NCBI GenBank assembly: GCA_033220425.1
Contig: CM065653.1
Span: forward strand, 62,001-126,000
DNA: 64,000 bases
DNA from: Lepraria neglecta
Lineage: Eukaryota > Ascomycota > Lecanoromycetes > Lecanorales > Stereocaulaceae
Direction of reading: 5' to 3'
The notes below the pieces were generated by a model, which was not told where the DNA came from, did not search any database, and saw only the letters and a list, made by a program, of their open reading frames with translations. Both the position numbers and the translations under genes were made by a program. Positions 1-10,766 of this stretch are shown piece by piece. Positions within the stretch are counted from its first letter, which is position 1, and the number at the start of each line of letters is the position of its first letter.

Positions 1-974
1 ACCGCATGCAAATCGACAGGGTAGTGAAGTCTTCCGAAAATCCCGGTTCCACATGAACCAATAATGATCACTTCTGATGCCTGCATGATGCCCTCCACTG
101 TCACATCTTTAGGTGCTCGCATTCGCTTAGATTGCTAGTACATTGAAACCATTGTTGCCAATCAAGCGATGCTTACGATCATCAGCACTGAACTCATGTG
201 TCCACACAGGCCACCATGCTGCCAACAGTCAAGAATAGGACAAGCGACAAATCGCTCCTTGTTTCTCGATTCGGCAACATTCACCCGATGCAATGCAAAG
301 AGATTGCACGATGCAAGGATCTAAAGTGATTTGGGTCTTTCGAGGCGAGACACACTAGCAGGGCCACATTGGACAGCCGGAACCTTCGGGTTCACAAAGG
401 TCTAAGCCGTATCGAGTAGCGCGTAAGGTCTAGGCACAGTGCCGCTCGCCCGGCAACCTTTGGTCTTCTCGCGCTAAAATTCTAAGTACTACGTAGTATA
501 TTGTTATTGGAACAAATACAATGGTAGAATCAAGAATGATCGAGGGAATAAAGGATCATACATCTCTCAATAACTTGCGTGCTGTTACCTAACTGCGCGA
601 GAAAGGCTTTAAAAGCGATTTAGATCAGGAAAATGGCGTGATTTTTTGGATGTAAGACTGCGTTTCTTGTGAATCGGATACAACCGCTCGAGCCCTCTGC
701 GGAAGATTGAACTAATTCACTCGGTGGTGTCCGCAAGCGCCTACGCTGTTCGTCAAATCGAGTCTAGACGACCAATGGTGTCGAGACAGGAGCTGGGGGT
801 ATCTGGGACGTTTTGTATGTGGCGTACTCCCCTCGGCCTGTCTTGTGTTTTTGCTGGACGGAAACTTCCTTGTTCATTCTTACATCCTCTGCATGGAAAC
901 TCGAAGCTTGACAAGAGAATTCACATATGGCAGGGAACCTCAAGGGATCAGAGGACGAGCAGGGGTTTTGGTAG
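1..974. other. Intergenic, no gene recognised
   Basis: I see no supported gene here. The short open frames overlap each other on both strands and have no recognisable motif. The last part, from about 720, probably holds the promoter and the true first exon of the downstream membrane protein, whose start codon I could not place. Confidence 0.5.
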
Positions 975-3296
975 GGTCTACCCTTCGCCTTCGCCTTCGA
1001 TCCATGCTTCTGTCTACGCCTTACCAACGACGTGAGCTCTAATATATCTGACACGTCATACAGGTCTCCAAAGCGACCGGAACCCTCAAGGGCCAGGAGC
1101 TCGTATTATTCCGACGTCCACTTGCTCGACCCTCATGCTCGCCGGGATTCTGAAGATGGCCTACGGTCCCAGCTTGGGGGCTTTTGTCACACCCTCAAGC
1201 TCAACATTGTCTACGGCCTCACTTCCAAGGTCTCTGTTAGAAGAAAAGAAAAGAGAAAAAGTGCCACGTACAAGCACCGAGGCCATACAATACTGCGCTA
1301 TGTAATCCACATACTTCCTGTCGCAGCAGCGTTAGTGTTGGTCGTCTTGAATTGCACGCAATACTACATTGGTGGCGAACTTGCTGGGCCGGACAACGAG
1401 GACACCGAAAGATTTGGAGGCTTACTATTTGCAGCCAAGCTGCACGAATTCCTCATGCTGGCGTCACTGGGAACGATCATCTTTACTTACTTTCGCCGAG
1501 AGCTCGCGTCCGGGACTGGTATACCCTTGCGCGCATTGTTTGTTGGAGTTCAGATCAACAGCATCAGTTGGCTTTGGTCGCCAGAGTTCCTCGGGATAAT
1601 GTGTCACAAGTGGAAAGCGAATCGAAAGCGGAAAGCTGTACTCATTGCAATTATCCTTGTCTGTACTCTGCTTGGAGTCTCCGTGGGGATATCGTCTGCA
1701 GCCTTGATAAGGCCACGCCTCGATAGTTGGCCGGCTGGAGGAACATCGTTTTGGATTAACGCGAACAGCTATGTTCTGTCCCCGCAGACTATAGAAGACT
1801 CGTCTTCCCTGGAGCACTGTGCCTTCGACACTGGTGATGCTGCTTGCCCGTACGGTGACTGGCAACTGATCCAGCAAGAATACCATGCTTTCTGGCCACG
1901 TCTTTTCCCCATGGGGTCTATGCCATTACACATAGATATCCCCAGCCCATTTTCGCTGAGGACAATGAGAATCTTTCAACGGAGCTCTAGCGATGACTGG
2001 ACCAGCGATCTAGGAAGCATATGGGGAGGTCATTTCTCACTTGCAACAGTCCCTACAGCCCCGATTGCGGACGGTCTGGCCGAAGTTGCAAGGCTGTGGG
2101 CACGAGCTGTGGCTGCAACAAGACATGATCGCTTCCAATGGCGCGAAGACGTCCAATTCACAACAAAGGCCCCTCAATCTTCAGTATACACACGATGCAG
2201 CGAGACAACTATCGATGTCAATCAATTAGACGCTTTGCAGCTCTCTTTTCCGGTTCTAGCTGAGATCCAATTTGCAGACGGGAATACCTTCGATGGGACC
2301 GTTCAACAAATTGGCTTTCATACTGACAGTAGTAGTGACACAGCCACGACAGTAAAATCGTTGCTCGCCGGGGGGTTGCCTCCAACTCTGACGTGGGTCG
2401 ACGAAGGCGACATGTTAACCAATACGAACAGCACCCTTCTCGCGATTGCAACTTTTCCAGTTACTACAGGCGGCACATCAAATCTCTACACCTGCAGTAT
2501 TGACAGCAGGCTGACACAGACGGACGTAACGACCTTCAGGAACGAGTACAAACTTGTGAGCGGTGTACCACCAAATTGGGCTAACGGCACGGTTGCGTCA
2601 CCATGGCCGAAGATCATGCCTACGGCCGCTTGGGCAAGATACTTGAATCCTACCATTTTGGGATCAAACGTTAGCGCATTCTCGAACATAGCCTCAGCTG
2701 CAGGCATGTGGAACACAAGTCTCGTCGCCGCACCGTATAACTTCGCCATCATCGTCGAAGGTATTCTGACAACCATGGTCGCGAATGGCCTAGGGCGCGC
2801 CTCGTACAATACAAGCATGATAGGCAATTTGAAAGGAAATGATGCTGACAGCAATCAATGGTACTCCACAGGCTGGTTTGAATACTTCTTCGCGAAAACC
2901 TCCATATTCGACCTTAGCCCTGAAGAACAGGCATCGGCAACAGAATTCACCATGTCTGCGTCCGTCATCGGGTACGCTTATGGCTACAAAGGCGCAACAC
3001 AGAAAGCCGCTATCGCTGTCCTTCTCGCCTATGTTATTCTCACTGTTCTACATTTCGGGTGCTCGATCTGGGCTGGCTGGGCCTCCACGTCGCGAGATAC
3101 GCAGCCTAAGATCGCTGTGATGGCGATGAATTCAGAAGAGACAGAGGTGTTGGACGATATTGGCACCGGGACAGCTGTGGCAGAGGGTTCTGAGGAGAAT
3201 GTCAGGATGAGGGCGAGGGGGAGGGACATTGAGCTTAGTCTTGATGATACGCAGAGCAATGCATTTTATATACGGAGTAGTACGGGATATGGATAG
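975..3296 (+). CDS. Polytopic membrane protein, fungal family of unknown function (paralogue A)
   Basis: An open frame runs from 975 to the stop at 3296, about 770 codons. The in-frame GTG at 1032 is an unlikely start in a fungus and the next ATG lies inside the second membrane segment, so translation probably starts in an upstream exon that I could not place. Counting from 1032, hydrophobic segments lie near residues 90-112 (HILPVAAALVLVVLN), 138-156, 200-226 and 655-682. Between the third and fourth is a lumenal or extracellular part of about 430 residues with many N-x-S/T sites. The tail after the last segment is acidic. It aligns along its length with the gene at 6395-8781, including YYIGGELAG, AAKLHE and RPRLD.WPAGGT. 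Such proteins are widespread in moulds but I know no assigned function. Presence of a gene is certain; the 5' end is not. Confidence 0.85.
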   Translation, partial: GLPFAFAFDPCFCLRLTNDVSSNISDTSYRSPKRPEPSRARSSYYSDVHLLDPHARRDSEDGLRSQLGGFCHTLKLNIVYGLTSKVSVRRKEKRKSATYKHRGHTILRYVIHILPVAAALVLVVLNCTQYYIGGELAGPDNEDTERFGGLLFAAKLHEFLMLASLGTIIFTYFRRELASGTGIPLRALFVGVQINSISWLWSPEFLGIMCHKWKANRKRKAVLIAIILVCTLLGVSVGISSAALIRPRLDSWPAGGTSFWINANSYVLSPQTIEDSSSLEHCAFDTGDAACPYGDWQLIQQEYHAFWPRLFPMGSMPLHIDIPSPFSLRTMRIFQRSSSDDWTSDLGSIWGGHFSLATVPTAPIADGLAEVARLWARAVAATRHDRFQWREDVQFTTKAPQSSVYTRCSETTIDVNQLDALQLSFPVLAEIQFADGNTFDGTVQQIGFHTDSSSDTATTVKSLLAGGLPPTLTWVDEGDMLTNTNSTLLAIATFPVTTGGTSNLYTCSIDSRLTQTDVTTFRNEYKLVSGVPPNWANGTVASPWPKIMPTAAWARYLNPTILGSNVSAFSNIASAAGMWNTSLVAAPYNFAIIVEGILTTMVANGLGRASYNTSMIGNLKGNDADSNQWYSTGWFEYFFAKTSIFDLSPEEQASATEFTMSASVIGYAYGYKGATQKAAIAVLLAYVILTVLHFGCSIWAGWASTSRDTQPKIAVMAMNSEETEVLDDIGTGTAVAEGSEENVRMRARGRDIELSLDDTQSNAFYIRSSTGYG

Positions 3297-3672
3297 CAAA
3301 CGGAGAGAGCGTCCGGGAGGGATATATATGAAGATAGGATATGGATAAAGAGACCAACGATATACCAATTGCCCAGAAATATTATCACATTTCTGATGTA
3401 GTGATTATCTGACCAGATCAACATGCGTGAGAAATGATGTCTTGTGGGGCCGACAGCCTTTTTTTTTTTTCACGGCAAAGTTTCCAACTACCTATTGGTA
3501 CATTTTCGGTATATTCGAGCTATCCCGGTTCCTCTACATGAATTTGACCATGCCACGACTGGTATTTGGTAGCTATTTATTTGAGACACAGGTCACGTTG
3601 CGCTCTGCGCAGTGGCATCAGCAGCCACTATTGACCTGTATTCTCTCTCTTCTCTCCCATTTCGCGCAAGGC
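3297..3672. other. Short intergenic between convergent genes
   Basis: 3' flanks of the convergent membrane protein and mannosyltransferase genes. A run of T lies near 3460. No further feature seen. Confidence 0.5.
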
Positions 3673-5019
3673 TCAGACATGCGCCCATCCATTGTAAACT
3701 AGAACCTGCATCTCGTTTATCAGACAATGCGGCCCAGATTCACGGCGATTGCGATCTTCTTTTGCCCACTTTTTTATTCTGTTGCGGACCACCCATTCCT
3801 TGAACCAGACAGTTGTCACCCAGCGTCGGATTCGGTTTTCCCAAAGACCAATGAGTCGGTCATAGAGTGAAGGCCAGGGTTCCATCGTATGTACGACAGC
3901 GTAGGCGTTGGGATCGTAGCCAACGCGGACATTGGGATTCAGCCAGACGCCCTTGAGAGGGCTTTGAGGATTATCGGCGTGGATGAGACAGCATTCGGAG
4001 CCTTCGAGATGATGAATAGCGAGCGAATCGGAGATGCCACGAAATCGGAGTGGGCTGGCTCGGTAGAAAGGAGAGGAGTCAAAGGCTACTAGAATGAAAT
4101 TAGACCTGTGTATGTGCATAGCGCGCTGATGGAGACCACGTGGTGTTGCATGCAAGGGGTTGACAAGACTTACCCATCCCGTTCCAACAGCTCTGGACAG
4201 GTACTGGTCGATGTGATACCATAGCACTCCTCGATTCACGCGATCTGAAATACGGATAAGTCATCATCAGACGTTCGTGACCTTCAATGTCCCTCAATGC
4301 GAAAGTGTCATAGAACTTCGGTGGTTTCGAGAAGTCCAAAGAGCATGCAGCAGCAAAGTCGCCATTGTTTGTTGCTAGCAAGTTCCAAACGTCCTGAATC
4401 TAGCGGGCCCAACTCAGCGTCTCTTGATAGCAAAGTGTAGGAAGGGGACCACTACCGTAAAGGCGACGTCGTTCAGGAAGAGAACTTTATCAAAGGTGGT
4501 GCCATTGGCGGCTAGTTCAGCGAGAGGCTCCAGGGTCTTATTGCGCAGCTTTGAGAGGTACGGTATCCTTCGTAGTTCTGTCATTCCTCTAGGTGTCTTT
4601 ACCCAGCCTTCAGCCGCTGGAGGGCGAGCTATATCGTCTTGATGTGTAATCTCATCGAGAATGATGCGATGGCGAATACCACGATTTATTAAGACGCTTT
4701 CCAGCTGCCTCAGTATTTGTTTCGACTCATCCCAGCTTCCACTTTCGTATATTGAGATGTAAATATTGTCTGCTCCTAGCTTCTCAGCGAGATCCAAAAT
4801 TGCGTTGTTCCAGTTGCTGTGGAGAATCGCGGCGCTGTTCCAAAAGATGCTGGCTATATATATTGATGGCGTAGGCGTAGGAATACCGATTGAAGTGTTT
4901 GGATGTCGATGGCTACCGTTCCAAGATAATCTTATGATGTCGATGGCGAAGATTACCCCCAGAAGCACGAGAGCTCCTCTCCAGAACCTGGACCGAGAGG
5001 TCTTGCGGAAAGAAGACAT
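3673..5019 (-). CDS. CAP59-type alpha-1,3-mannosyltransferase (CMT1 family), type II membrane protein
   Basis: Three exons on the minus strand: 5019-4456, 4399-4174 and 4088-3673. Both introns have GT-AG ends and the joined frame gives 401 residues. A signal anchor lies at about residues 14-32 (LVLLGVIFAIDI), so the catalytic part faces the Golgi lumen. The order of motifs fits the family of Cryptococcus Cmt1/Cap59: SIYESGSWDESK near 90, the LRRIPYLSKLRNKTLEPL block, LFLNDVAFT near 182, a YDTFALRDIEG block, VQSCWNGM, SECCLIHAD and a C-terminal NPNVRVGY. These enzymes transfer mannose in cell-wall or capsule glycan synthesis; the acceptor here is unknown. The gene lies between two paralogous membrane proteins. 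Confidence 0.92.
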
Positions 5020-6394
5020 AGCCTGCTCGTTGTTTGTGATGGATATGCATTACCGCACGAGTCAAGTAAGAGCAAAGTTCGACAAAGCTTGACAACAGAT
5101 CATGTCTGCGCTGTGATGGTAAAGGATTGTAGGACTTTCAGCGATACTTAGCAATGCACGAGACTCATGTAAGAAATGTAATATATTACGGCAAGTCGAT
5201 TGCAGACCTAGCGGCTTGGCTTTGGCCTAGTAGAATAGCTAACGACCTACAGTCTCTTGTCAGGGTAAAATTCTGTTGCAGATGGCACCTCTACGTCTAG
5301 AAGTTAGGATAGTGAATTCTACAATTATGTCCCAATACGTGGGATGGTCAAATACAACCTTTTCTCGTTCGACGCGGTCCTCCATTTTCAAAACGACTAA
5401 GAGAACGGAGGGGCGGAAACCGAAAAGTCCGGAAAAGCTATTTATTACCAGCTTGGAGCTTGGAGCTCAGAGTAGTTTTCTCCGAGCGAGGTATGTCCAG
5501 CAATACTCTTCCCCCCGTAGTCATCATCGGAGTATCAACAAAACGAATCCTAGAGTTTGTGGTTCGATAATAAAAAGGTACCTACCTATGCACAAGATAT
5601 TTCCGTGCCGAGTGGATGCTCCCATGTTTGCGGCAATGCTAGCGGGGTACCCTTGTATTTGCTGTCGCTGAATCTCATCATTTCCTATCTTCTACTGATA
5701 TCCATCAAGTACCTGGGTATAAGGTAACCTAGTAGTGTCCATGCGTCTTCAATCATCCTTCCGGTCAGAGAAGGTTTGTTCACCACTTGTCTCCATTATA
5801 ACGTGTTCGAGACTTCAACTAACATCTTTGATGGGGCTGCGCGTTACAAATACTAGTCGGAAGACCGAGATTGGAGTCTCGACTAGGCAGAGAACTCTGG
5901 CCGCTCATGGAGTCTGCTGGCATTGAAGTCTTTTACTCGATTCGTCAACCCACTAGTTAACTTATTTATGGCAGAGAAGGAACATCCCGCACACAATAAT
6001 CAAATGGAGAGAGCGAGAGCCGGGGGCGTTATTCCGTCGCTAATATGGTAAATCCAATTGGCTTCCATGTCTCCTCCTGCAGCAGAATCCTTTACAATCT
6101 ATTTTCTGGTTGCATGAACGCCCATGTTTCAACGATCTAATCCATTTATACCGTCTCGAGTTTCATGTGTCCGGTGCCTCTGTGAGGCTATGTGTGAACG
6201 TTCACATGCCTTTAGGAGGGGCCGTTGGGCACCTGCTGTCTTCAATATTCTATCTTGTTCAGCTCTGCCCCTCAGATCCAATCCGTTCTGTGATGCCCTT
6301 CTCTTGCCTTCTATACCTGCTGCAAGCTAGCACTAAGACTCGGTCCCTGAGCTTCGGAAATCGCATCGTGCTGTTCACCTTTCTATAATCCACC
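5020..6394. other. Intergenic, no gene recognised
   Basis: About 1.4 kb with only short overlapping open frames, the longest about 130 codons from 5276. None has a recognisable motif or plausible splice structure. The last 200 bases are the promoter of the next gene, whose ATG at 6395 has a strong CACC context. Confidence 0.5.
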
Positions 6395-8781
6395 ATGGAC
6401 TGGCTGCGGAGTTTTCTAACAAAGCGCCCATACACCAACCATATTCCTTTGCTACAACAGAACACGGAGTAAGTCCCTATATGAGCTGCACAAGCCAATG
6501 ATATACTCTCTTGCTCTCATAAGACATCTATGCTTCTACTGATCTCTTTTGAAGGCCCCCTCTATTGACGGCAACCAACGGTGATAGCCCTGGCCAGCAA
6601 CCGGCATTCCGAACTCGGGCTCAAAGACTCTTTCATTCTCTAGGCATAAGCATTGTCTATCACACCTACTACGAAATCAGACATTCTGGACGAGCGGTCC
6701 AAGAATTGGAGAAGATAGCGATAAAAAAGGACTTTTGGACGGCATGCCTGGTTAGCTCTATCCATATCGTACCCATCGCAGCTGCCCTTGTCCTCGTTGT
6801 TCTGAACTGGAAAGGGTATTACATAGGAGGCGAACTGGCGGGAGCGGTGGGCCAAGACGATGCCAAGTTTATCGGCCTCCAGTTTGCTGCCAAACTACAC
6901 GAATTGACCATAAGCGCCTCCCTCACTGCCGTCATATTCTCCTACATCCGACACGAACTTGTGACAGCCAGTGGCCTTCCATTTGGAGCCATAGTGGCGG
7001 GACTTCAGTTCCACGATATCAGCTATCTCTGGTCAATGGAATTCTGGGGTGCTATACGCGCGAGCTGGAGAAGAAAACGAGATAAGACGGCTCTAATCCT
7101 TCTAATTATTACCTGTGCTGGCCTATCTGTGAGCGCTGGCCCGTCAAGTGCGACGTTAATGAGACCACGACTCGATTACTGGCCTGCTGGGGGGACTGAT
7201 TTCTGGATCGCCTTGCCCCAGGATGGATTGTACTCCACTAACGCTTCCGCATCCCAAGTTCCAACAAGTTGCATGAACGACACCGGCGACCTCAGCTGTC
7301 CATCCGGAGGCTGGCAAGCCCTAGCCCAAGATTACATGTCTTTTTATCAGGCGATACGACGGTTTGGCTATCTGCCAGATATAGTTCAGGTGCCAGGTGA
7401 TAGAGCGATTCGGGCTCTGAGGGGATTCCATAGATCTCCGAACTTCCAGTTCAGTGGTTCGACCACGCAGGCCACCATAGGAACCTCTTCTGTCGCGGAC
7501 GCGCTCGTGGAAACGGGGCGCTTATGGGCGTTCGCAGTCTATAATTTGAGGGCCAAATTTCACGAGCGTTTCTGGTCTCGACTCGACGTCACTTATAGCG
7601 TTAGAGCCCAGCAGCCGATTGTTCATGCCCGATGCGCGGCATACAATGCTTCAACCTATACCCTAGGGATCAAGGCTTCGGAATCCACCATGGCCGTCTA
7701 TGACCTGTCGGATCAAGATCACCTCAACTCTCAGGGCGACTTTGGAGCCCTAGTATACAACTATACTGACAACGAGCCAGTTCGCTCGCTGGTACAGAAC
7801 GTATTCAACATCACTATACCTCAAGTTGCTTGGGCCACGGTCCCACAATCGAACGGCAGCGCATTGGGAGCTACCCTCGTTCTTCCGCTATTACAGAATG
7901 GCTCTATGTTGATCCAGTGCACAATAGCCGCACGCATGGCTCCGAGTACATTGCAAGGCACTAGAAATACGCCCCTTATCGTCACAGGTGCTGACCATAG
8001 TTCAATTTATGACAACAACAACACATTGCCCCGGATCTCCATCAACCCCGCCTGGGCAGCATTTCTCAATCCCACCATCCCTTCGGACAATTCGACTGCC
8101 TTTCAATACATGATGAAAGCTGCCGGCCTCTGGGATAATGGAACCACTATAAATCCCGCGGACGTCGAATATGTCATAGAATCACTTCTCTCTCTGACAG
8201 TCGTCAATGGTCTTGCCCGTCGAGACTTTGGGACAGGATTTTCTGGGACTTTGTTAGGCAACACTGATGGTCTGGACCTCGTCACCGACCATGATTTGAA
8301 CAATGAAGCGTCCTATGGTTTGGGTTGCGACGATTGGTGCAAACAGTTTTTGCCTTCCGGTGGCTATGCAATGGGCTATGGTGGCAACGCTTTCAATATC
8401 AGCAACTCTGAGAAGGCGCTCAGCACGAAGTTCACGATGCAAGCAACAGCCCAAGGTTTGGCTTACAGTGCCAGAGGCTCAGCCGCCAAGTTTGCGATTT
8501 TCGCACTTCTCCTCTATGCCGTTATCGCCGCAAGTCATTTTATGTACACAGTTTGGAACAAGGAAAGCTCAAGTAGCTGGGACAGCATCTCGGAGCTTGT
8601 TGCGCTGGCCATGAGATCAGATCAATCCGAATCGTTTGTGAATACTGGGGCAGGCATTGACTCTTCCGCGATATTCAAGAAGCTAGCCCGAGTCATTGAT
8701 AAAGACGACCGTCTTCAACTGGCTGTCGGTGGCCCCACAGGGCCACCGAACATGGTAGAACCTAATAAATATTACGGATGA
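6395..8781 (+). CDS. Polytopic membrane protein, fungal family of unknown function (paralogue B)
   Basis: Two exons, 6395-6468 and 6555-8781, giving 766 residues. The start is chosen because 6395 is the only good ATG (CCACCATGG) that splices cleanly: GTAAGT at 6469 and AG at 6553-6554 restore the long frame, which otherwise begins only at a TTG. The layout matches paralogue A: a cytoplasmic N-terminus, membrane segments at roughly 95-115, 140-160 and 205-230, a large part rich in N-glycosylation sites, a final membrane segment near 670-690 and a short tail. Shared blocks include YYIGGELAGA, AAKLHEL and RPRLDYWPAGGT. Function unknown. The mannosyltransferase between the copies suggests a local duplication. 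Confidence 0.9.
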
Positions 8782-10480
8782 AACACGAGAAGCCGGACGG
8801 ACAATCTCTAAGACTAGCTGGTCTCAAGCGAATTGCAGAACAGCACCCTGCACGCCGAGGAATTCGCTAAACCCTGAAAGGCCTGAACTTGCACAACGCC
8901 GAGAGTGAAGATTGGAATGTACACCACCCACCTGCTTGGATGGGGGGACCGTTGGATTGAATAGCTCGCGCACATTTGCATAACTTGGTAAATACTCATA
9001 TTCTTGAGGCTTAATCTTGCTATCATCTGAATCCGGTAGTCGAGGTGTTCTGGCAGGGAGGCTAATGTAACTAGGTATGTGTGCAGAGGTAGTATATATA
9101 GACATATGTACATGCATGAAGTCGATTCGGTTGGTGGTATACGAATTGACAGCTTCATACCTCAGTGAACGTCTGAATGCTGCTATATCCCCCCAACGGG
9201 AAGAGGTAGCAAATAGGTTATACTCCGGGAGTCTTGGACATATAGGTTAGGAGTAAGTCTCGCTCATAAAGCAACTTCGTGGCTTCCTCGTTGGGGAGTC
9301 ATGCTGTTGCAAAGGGTAGCTGAATCTTTTGAGATCTTAGCGTGTACTAAGAATAGAACTAGATGTCTTGGCGACCACTAGTCGCGTGCCCGAGAAAAAC
9401 AACACTCTACAACTTTCCACTGCCCTAGCAATTTGAAGGCTGCAGCCCCATTTTTGGAAAGGAGTATCACTAAACACTGCTGCTAATGGGCCCGGTCGAG
9501 ACATAGTATGTCCTAGCACGATACTACTTCGCGAACGCGACGGGCTCACCCCGAATCATACTCTCCACGATGGAGTACTCGTTCTCTTAACCTTGAAAGA
9601 TTGATCTTTTCTGCTCCGCTCGAACGCAAGAGCTGACAGTCCACCACTAAACCTGCTGGCGCAATAATGAACGAACGCAACCCTTTCGAGCCCCTCACTC
9701 TACGCCTTCGTCATCGCTTCAGATCAAATATTCGGGTCGCCATGCCACGAATTCCAAATGCGATCAAGAAAGACTACACTATGATGGGAAATTGTCGGTG
9801 CTACTGGGAGCCGGTGACTAAAAGAGTAGACCACCAGAGCATGCGAACAGAAAAGAGACGGTGTCATTGGAGAAAGCGAGAGAATATTCATGTGGATGGG
9901 AAGACATACACAACACGGGAGTGTCTCGCTGCAATGGATGCCCCTGGCGAGCTTCCAAGAGGGGCCGTGGTTCTGCAAAGATATGCCGAATGTAGGAGCT
10001 GTGTCTCCAGACGTTGAACGGTAAGGTGCCGTCAGCATCCACGAAGCATGATGGAATGATGCTAGCTTTTGCTTTCTCATCACATCTTGCTATCATGATC
10101 GAGTCAAATCTTAGCTTCTGATTCTCGTGATCAATCAGCCCGTTCTTTGAAATAGCGAATCTGTCAAGGCAACTCTAGTGCTGGGACTCCGAAGGCCCAA
10201 ATCTCAGAAATCTTAGAAAAATTCACTCGATTTTGCCGTGCATCAATTGCGCATGCTCTGTTCGTCTAGTCCTTCTTATTTGAGCCTTTCTCTTGCTTTT
10301 TACTTGGAGTGTGATGACACCGATGGCAGCAGTGCGACTGGACTCTCATTTTATTAAAATCTCTGCGAGATGCAACATACTTTTACAACATGCTGTGACC
10401 TGGTTTAGCCTTCGGCTAGGAGGAACAACTGTTTGTTGCTCCCCGAGCATAGCCGGTTGTAACAGTTAAATTGGACAGGC
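8782..10480. other. Intergenic, no supported gene
   Basis: About 1.7 kb. A plus-strand frame at 9667-10017 (116 codons, ATG start) overlaps antisense frames and has no motif. A minus-strand stretch at about 8938-9063 reads like an isolated exon but has no partner. I support neither as a gene. Confidence 0.4.
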
Positions 10481-10495
10481 TTATGGGGGACAGGT

Positions 10496-10551
10496 GCGGG
10501 GATCGGCATCGGACTCACGCATTCTTTTGCCCCGGAGCTTACGGGGCGGGG
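10496..10551 (+). promoter_or_regulatory. Two CreA-like carbon-repressor sites
   Basis: GCGGGG occurs at 10496-10501 and at 10546-10551, both fitting the SYGGRG consensus bound by CreA/Cre1. They lie about 270 and 220 bases before the beta-mannosidase ATG. Paired sites are typical of glucose-repressed glycoside hydrolase genes. Binding is inferred. Confidence 0.45.
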
Positions 10552-10707
10552 TTGCCAGGCTCCATGACAGCACATGCATGTTCATGTATGCCAGGCGGAG
10601 GCAGCTTCCTGACTCGGTTAATTACCAGCTGAACGGTCGAGCTCACCGCTGCGGCTTGACATAATGGCTAAAGTAAATATTCAGGGTGGTCAGCCGGTAC
10701 CTGCACC

Positions 10708-10714
10708 TTATATA
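10708..10714 (+). promoter_or_regulatory. TATA-like box of the beta-mannosidase gene
   Basis: TTATATA lies 53 bases upstream of the ATG at 10767, a normal distance for a fungal TATA element with a short leader. Confidence 0.4.
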
Positions 10715-10766
10715 CCAGCAAGGAACTTGGGCGTCACCAAGAGTTTTGGTCTCGACAATACTCTCC

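Noticed and set aside
3460-3475. Run of T as a possible poly(A)-related repeat or retroposon tail
   Set aside because: Short, with no target duplication or repeat body around it. An ordinary 3' flank is more likely.
5276-5671. Plus-strand 131-codon ORF
   Set aside because: Composition looks random, no homology motif, and no transcription signals.
8938-9063. Minus-strand stretch reading YEYLPSYANVRELFNPTV, with a GTGGGT donor-like end
   Set aside because: An isolated exon-like piece with no partner exons and no recognised family. Chance cannot be excluded.
9667-10017. Plus-strand 116-codon ORF with Cys/Arg-rich composition
   Set aside because: No domain and no promoter or splice support, with antisense frames equally open.
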